A stretch of DNA of 64,000 nucleotides from Moritella viscosa (GTDB lineage Bacteria > Pseudomonadota > Gammaproteobacteria > Enterobacterales > Moritellaceae): positions 3,545,846 through 3,609,845 of the forward strand of contig LN554852.1 in assembly GCA_000953735.1 (NCBI GenBank). The letters run 5' to 3'. Positions within the stretch are counted from its first letter, which is position 1, and each line of letters begins with the position of its first letter. The notes under the pieces were generated by a model. It did no database searches. It saw only the letters and a program-made list of their open reading frames with translations, and was not told the origin of the DNA. Positions 62,388 to 64,000 of this stretch are shown here, one piece after another. Both the position numbers and the translations under genes were made by a program.

Positions 62388-63401
62388 TTAGGTGCTAGCA
62401 CGCTCAGAAATAATAAAACCAAGATCTAAATGCTTATTTTCAATCGGTTCATCATTGATTTTTTTAAGTAACAATTTAGCCGCTTGCTCACCTATATCAA
62501 AACGAGGGATAGATACCGACGTTAACTTTGGGTTTGTCGCAGAACAAATATCAAGATCGTTAAAACCGACTAAAGCAATATCTTTCGGTACTTTTAGGTT
62601 ACGGCGTTGACACTCAAATAGTGCCCCTGCAGCTAAATCGTCATTACAGAATAAGATGCAGTCAGTATCAGGCCATTCACCTAATATCTCAGTCAACATA
62701 TCAGCCCCCATTTGGTAGGTCGAAGCATAGGTGCTGGTCACCACACGCTCATCGCTCAATTCAGTTTCCCAAATTGCTTTACGCCAACCACCTAAACGTA
62801 ACTGAACACGTAAATCCATTCTCGCACCGGCAAAACCAATTTTTTTATAACCTTTACCGATTAGATGCTCGGTGATTTTATAACCCGCGAGAGCATGATC
62901 TAACCCCACCGACATATCGATCGCATTATCATTGCATTCCATGATCTCAACAACCGGTAAGTTTGATTTACGTAATAAACGATTACTGCGTTCAGTGTGA
63001 TGCGTACCAGAAACAATGATGCCATCGATACCAAATTGTAAATAAGTTTCGATTAAACGTTCTTCTTCTAATAGAGAATAACCAGAGTGACCCAGTAAGA
63101 TTTGAAAGCCTTCATTTAGCATCACATCATTAATACCGCGTACTACATCAGAAAATACACCATTAGATAAGGAAGGAACAATCAATACAATCGTTTTACT
63201 TTGCTTAGCGCTTAACATGCTAGCTGCACGATTTGGCACATACCCCATTTGTTCAATGGCTTTGTGAATCGTCAAGCGTAATGACTCAGACACTTTCTCG
63301 GGTGTACGGATCGCTCTTGAAACTGTAATTTTTGTAACACCAACTTTATTAGCAACATCTTGTAAGGTCACGCGACCCGACTTACGACTGTTGGAACTCA
63401 T
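62388..63401 (-). CDS. gntR: LacI-family gluconate repressor
   Basis: 337 aa from the ATG at 63401, which aligns with the E. coli GntR start; the frame continues to 63437. The LacI HTH is VTLQDVANKVGVTKITVSRA at residues 11-30, and the hinge helix is NRAASMLSA. The sensor core shows IVLIVPSLSNGVFSDVVRGI and FCNDDLAAGALFECQRRNLK, very like E. coli GntR. It should bind the two boxes noted above and be released by gluconate or 6-phosphogluconate. Confidence 0.93.
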   Translation of the reverse strand: MSSNSRKSGRVTLQDVANKVGVTKITVSRAIRTPEKVSESLRLTIHKAIEQMGYVPNRAASMLSAKQSKTIVLIVPSLSNGVFSDVVRGINDVMLNEGFQILLGHSGYSLLEEERLIETYLQFGIDGIIVSGTHHTERSNRLLRKSNLPVVEIMECNDNAIDMSVGLDHALAGYKITEHLIGKGYKKIGFAGARMDLRVQLRLGGWRKAIWETELSDERVVTSTYASTYQMGADMLTEILGEWPDTDCILFCNDDLAAGALFECQRRNLKVPKDIALVGFNDLDICSATNPKLTSVSIPRFDIGEQAAKLLLKKINDEPIENKHLDLGFIISERAST

Positions 63402-63803
63402 ACACCTAATATCCTTATTTATAAAATACTTACCCATATTACACTTATATACAATTAGGGGTAAGTAAAGTTTCCTAATTAACTTTAAACCACTAAAGTC
63501 TGTATAACTTTTGACATAACTGTAAATAATTTTAGCTAAACTTGTATAACTGAACAGGAAAGGGACAGGCTTAAATTCAAACTAACAATGAATATGTGAG
63601 ACAGATCTCATCTCGATAATCAGATTAACTATATAAATTTTAATGATTTAAAATTAGCTCATCAAAAATAGCGATTTAAATGAAAAAGGTAAATAACAGT
63701 AGTGTTCATATTGTATCTTTTTCTACTTTCTATATCATGCCTTAAACGACAAGGCATTAGCCCAATTCTCACCTTCATGACTTGCTAAGACACAGAGGAC
63801 CAG
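63402..63803. other. Divergent gap between gntR and gnd
   Basis: No gene is visible. It holds both promoters. I see no clear GntR box here. The gnd ribosome site AGAGGA lies at 63794-63799. Confidence 0.4.
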
Positions 63804-64000
63804 ATGAATAAAAATATTGATATTGCAGTAATAGGTTTAGGCGTAATGGGTGCCAACATGGCATTAAACTTAGCTGAACGTGGATTTTCCGTTGCAGCTT
63901 TTGACATTAACGAAAGCCGTCGTACTGACATCGTTAAGCGTCATCAACCTCTAACAGCAGCAAAATTAATTGCGGTTGCCAATCTTGCAGAGCTAATTAA
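63804..64000 (+). CDS. gnd: 6-phosphogluconate dehydrogenase, 5' part
   Basis: The first 65 codons are visible, and the 3' end is cut by the window edge. The Rossmann start IAVIGLGVMGANMALNLAER and the loop FDINESRR are typical of 6PGDH; the acidic residue after strand two, in place of the usual Asn-Arg, could favour NAD over NADP. It acts after gluconokinase in the pentose phosphate pathway. A ribosome site AGAGGA is 5-10 nt before the ATG. Confidence 0.85.
   Translation, partial: MNKNIDIAVIGLGVMGANMALNLAERGFSVAAFDINESRRTDIVKRHQPLTAAKLIAVANLAELI

Overview
The window reads as a chromosomal segment of an AT-rich marine gammaproteobacterium of the Moritella/Shewanella/Vibrio type. That assignment is an inference from the gene families present: a LapA/LapD/LapG biofilm system, KefF/G-KefB/C, a DUF2860 outer-membrane protein, a YfcZ-family protein, AdhE, and FNR-, Zur- and GntR-like sites. 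No rRNA, tRNA or CRISPR array was recognised.

Bases 1-2900 hold an operon of a retropepsin-fold protease (5' end cut by the window), an inactive transglutaminase fused to a 7-TM domain, and an ATP-grasp ligase. Bases 2900-12300 carry YfcZ, ferritin, adhE behind a textbook FNR-type promoter, pyrD with a small YeaC-like gene, an HD-GYP protein that has lost its metal ligands, a DeoR-family regulator and a small outer-membrane barrel. Bases 12300-24300 are rich in glutathione and electrophile functions (ggt, a Kef antiporter with its ancillary subunit, a CurA-like reductase with a glutathione S-transferase behind TetR-type operators). They also hold secreted proteins: DUF2860, two Lcl-domain proteins and a parallel beta-helix protein.

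Bases 24400-29600 form a zinc locus. znuCBA, with a strikingly expanded His/Asp/Glu repeat in ZnuA, converges with a DUF1007-NicO pair, and both operons start behind Zur-like palindromes. A 51-codon membrane micro-ORF sits first in the znu operon. Bases 29600-35000 hold an AsnC-type regulator divergent from lysA, an HxlR regulator divergent from an aldehyde dehydrogenase and a 2OG-Fe(II) oxygenase, and a SHOCT lipoprotein.

Bases 35000-43200 are an accessory region: an unrecognised 595-aa Ala/Ser/Gly-rich protein, orphan secreted proteins, a decayed GNAT acetyltransferase, a lipoprotein built of 11-residue repeats with a frameshifted last unit, an intact IS256-family element with a perfect 8-bp target duplication, a signal-less AmiD-like amidase, and a decayed tyrosine recombinase. 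The decayed recombinase suggests an old phage or island integration.

Bases 43200-58000 are a complete, one-direction lap locus in the transcriptional order lapA, lapB, lapC, lapE, an OmpA-type lipoprotein, lapG, lapD. The type I system exports the giant adhesin, and the LapD/LapG pair should control its release through c-di-GMP. Bases 58500-64000 form a gluconate-type locus: a TRAP transporter, gntK, gntR and the start of gnd, with GntR-like boxes upstream of both the transporter and the kinase.
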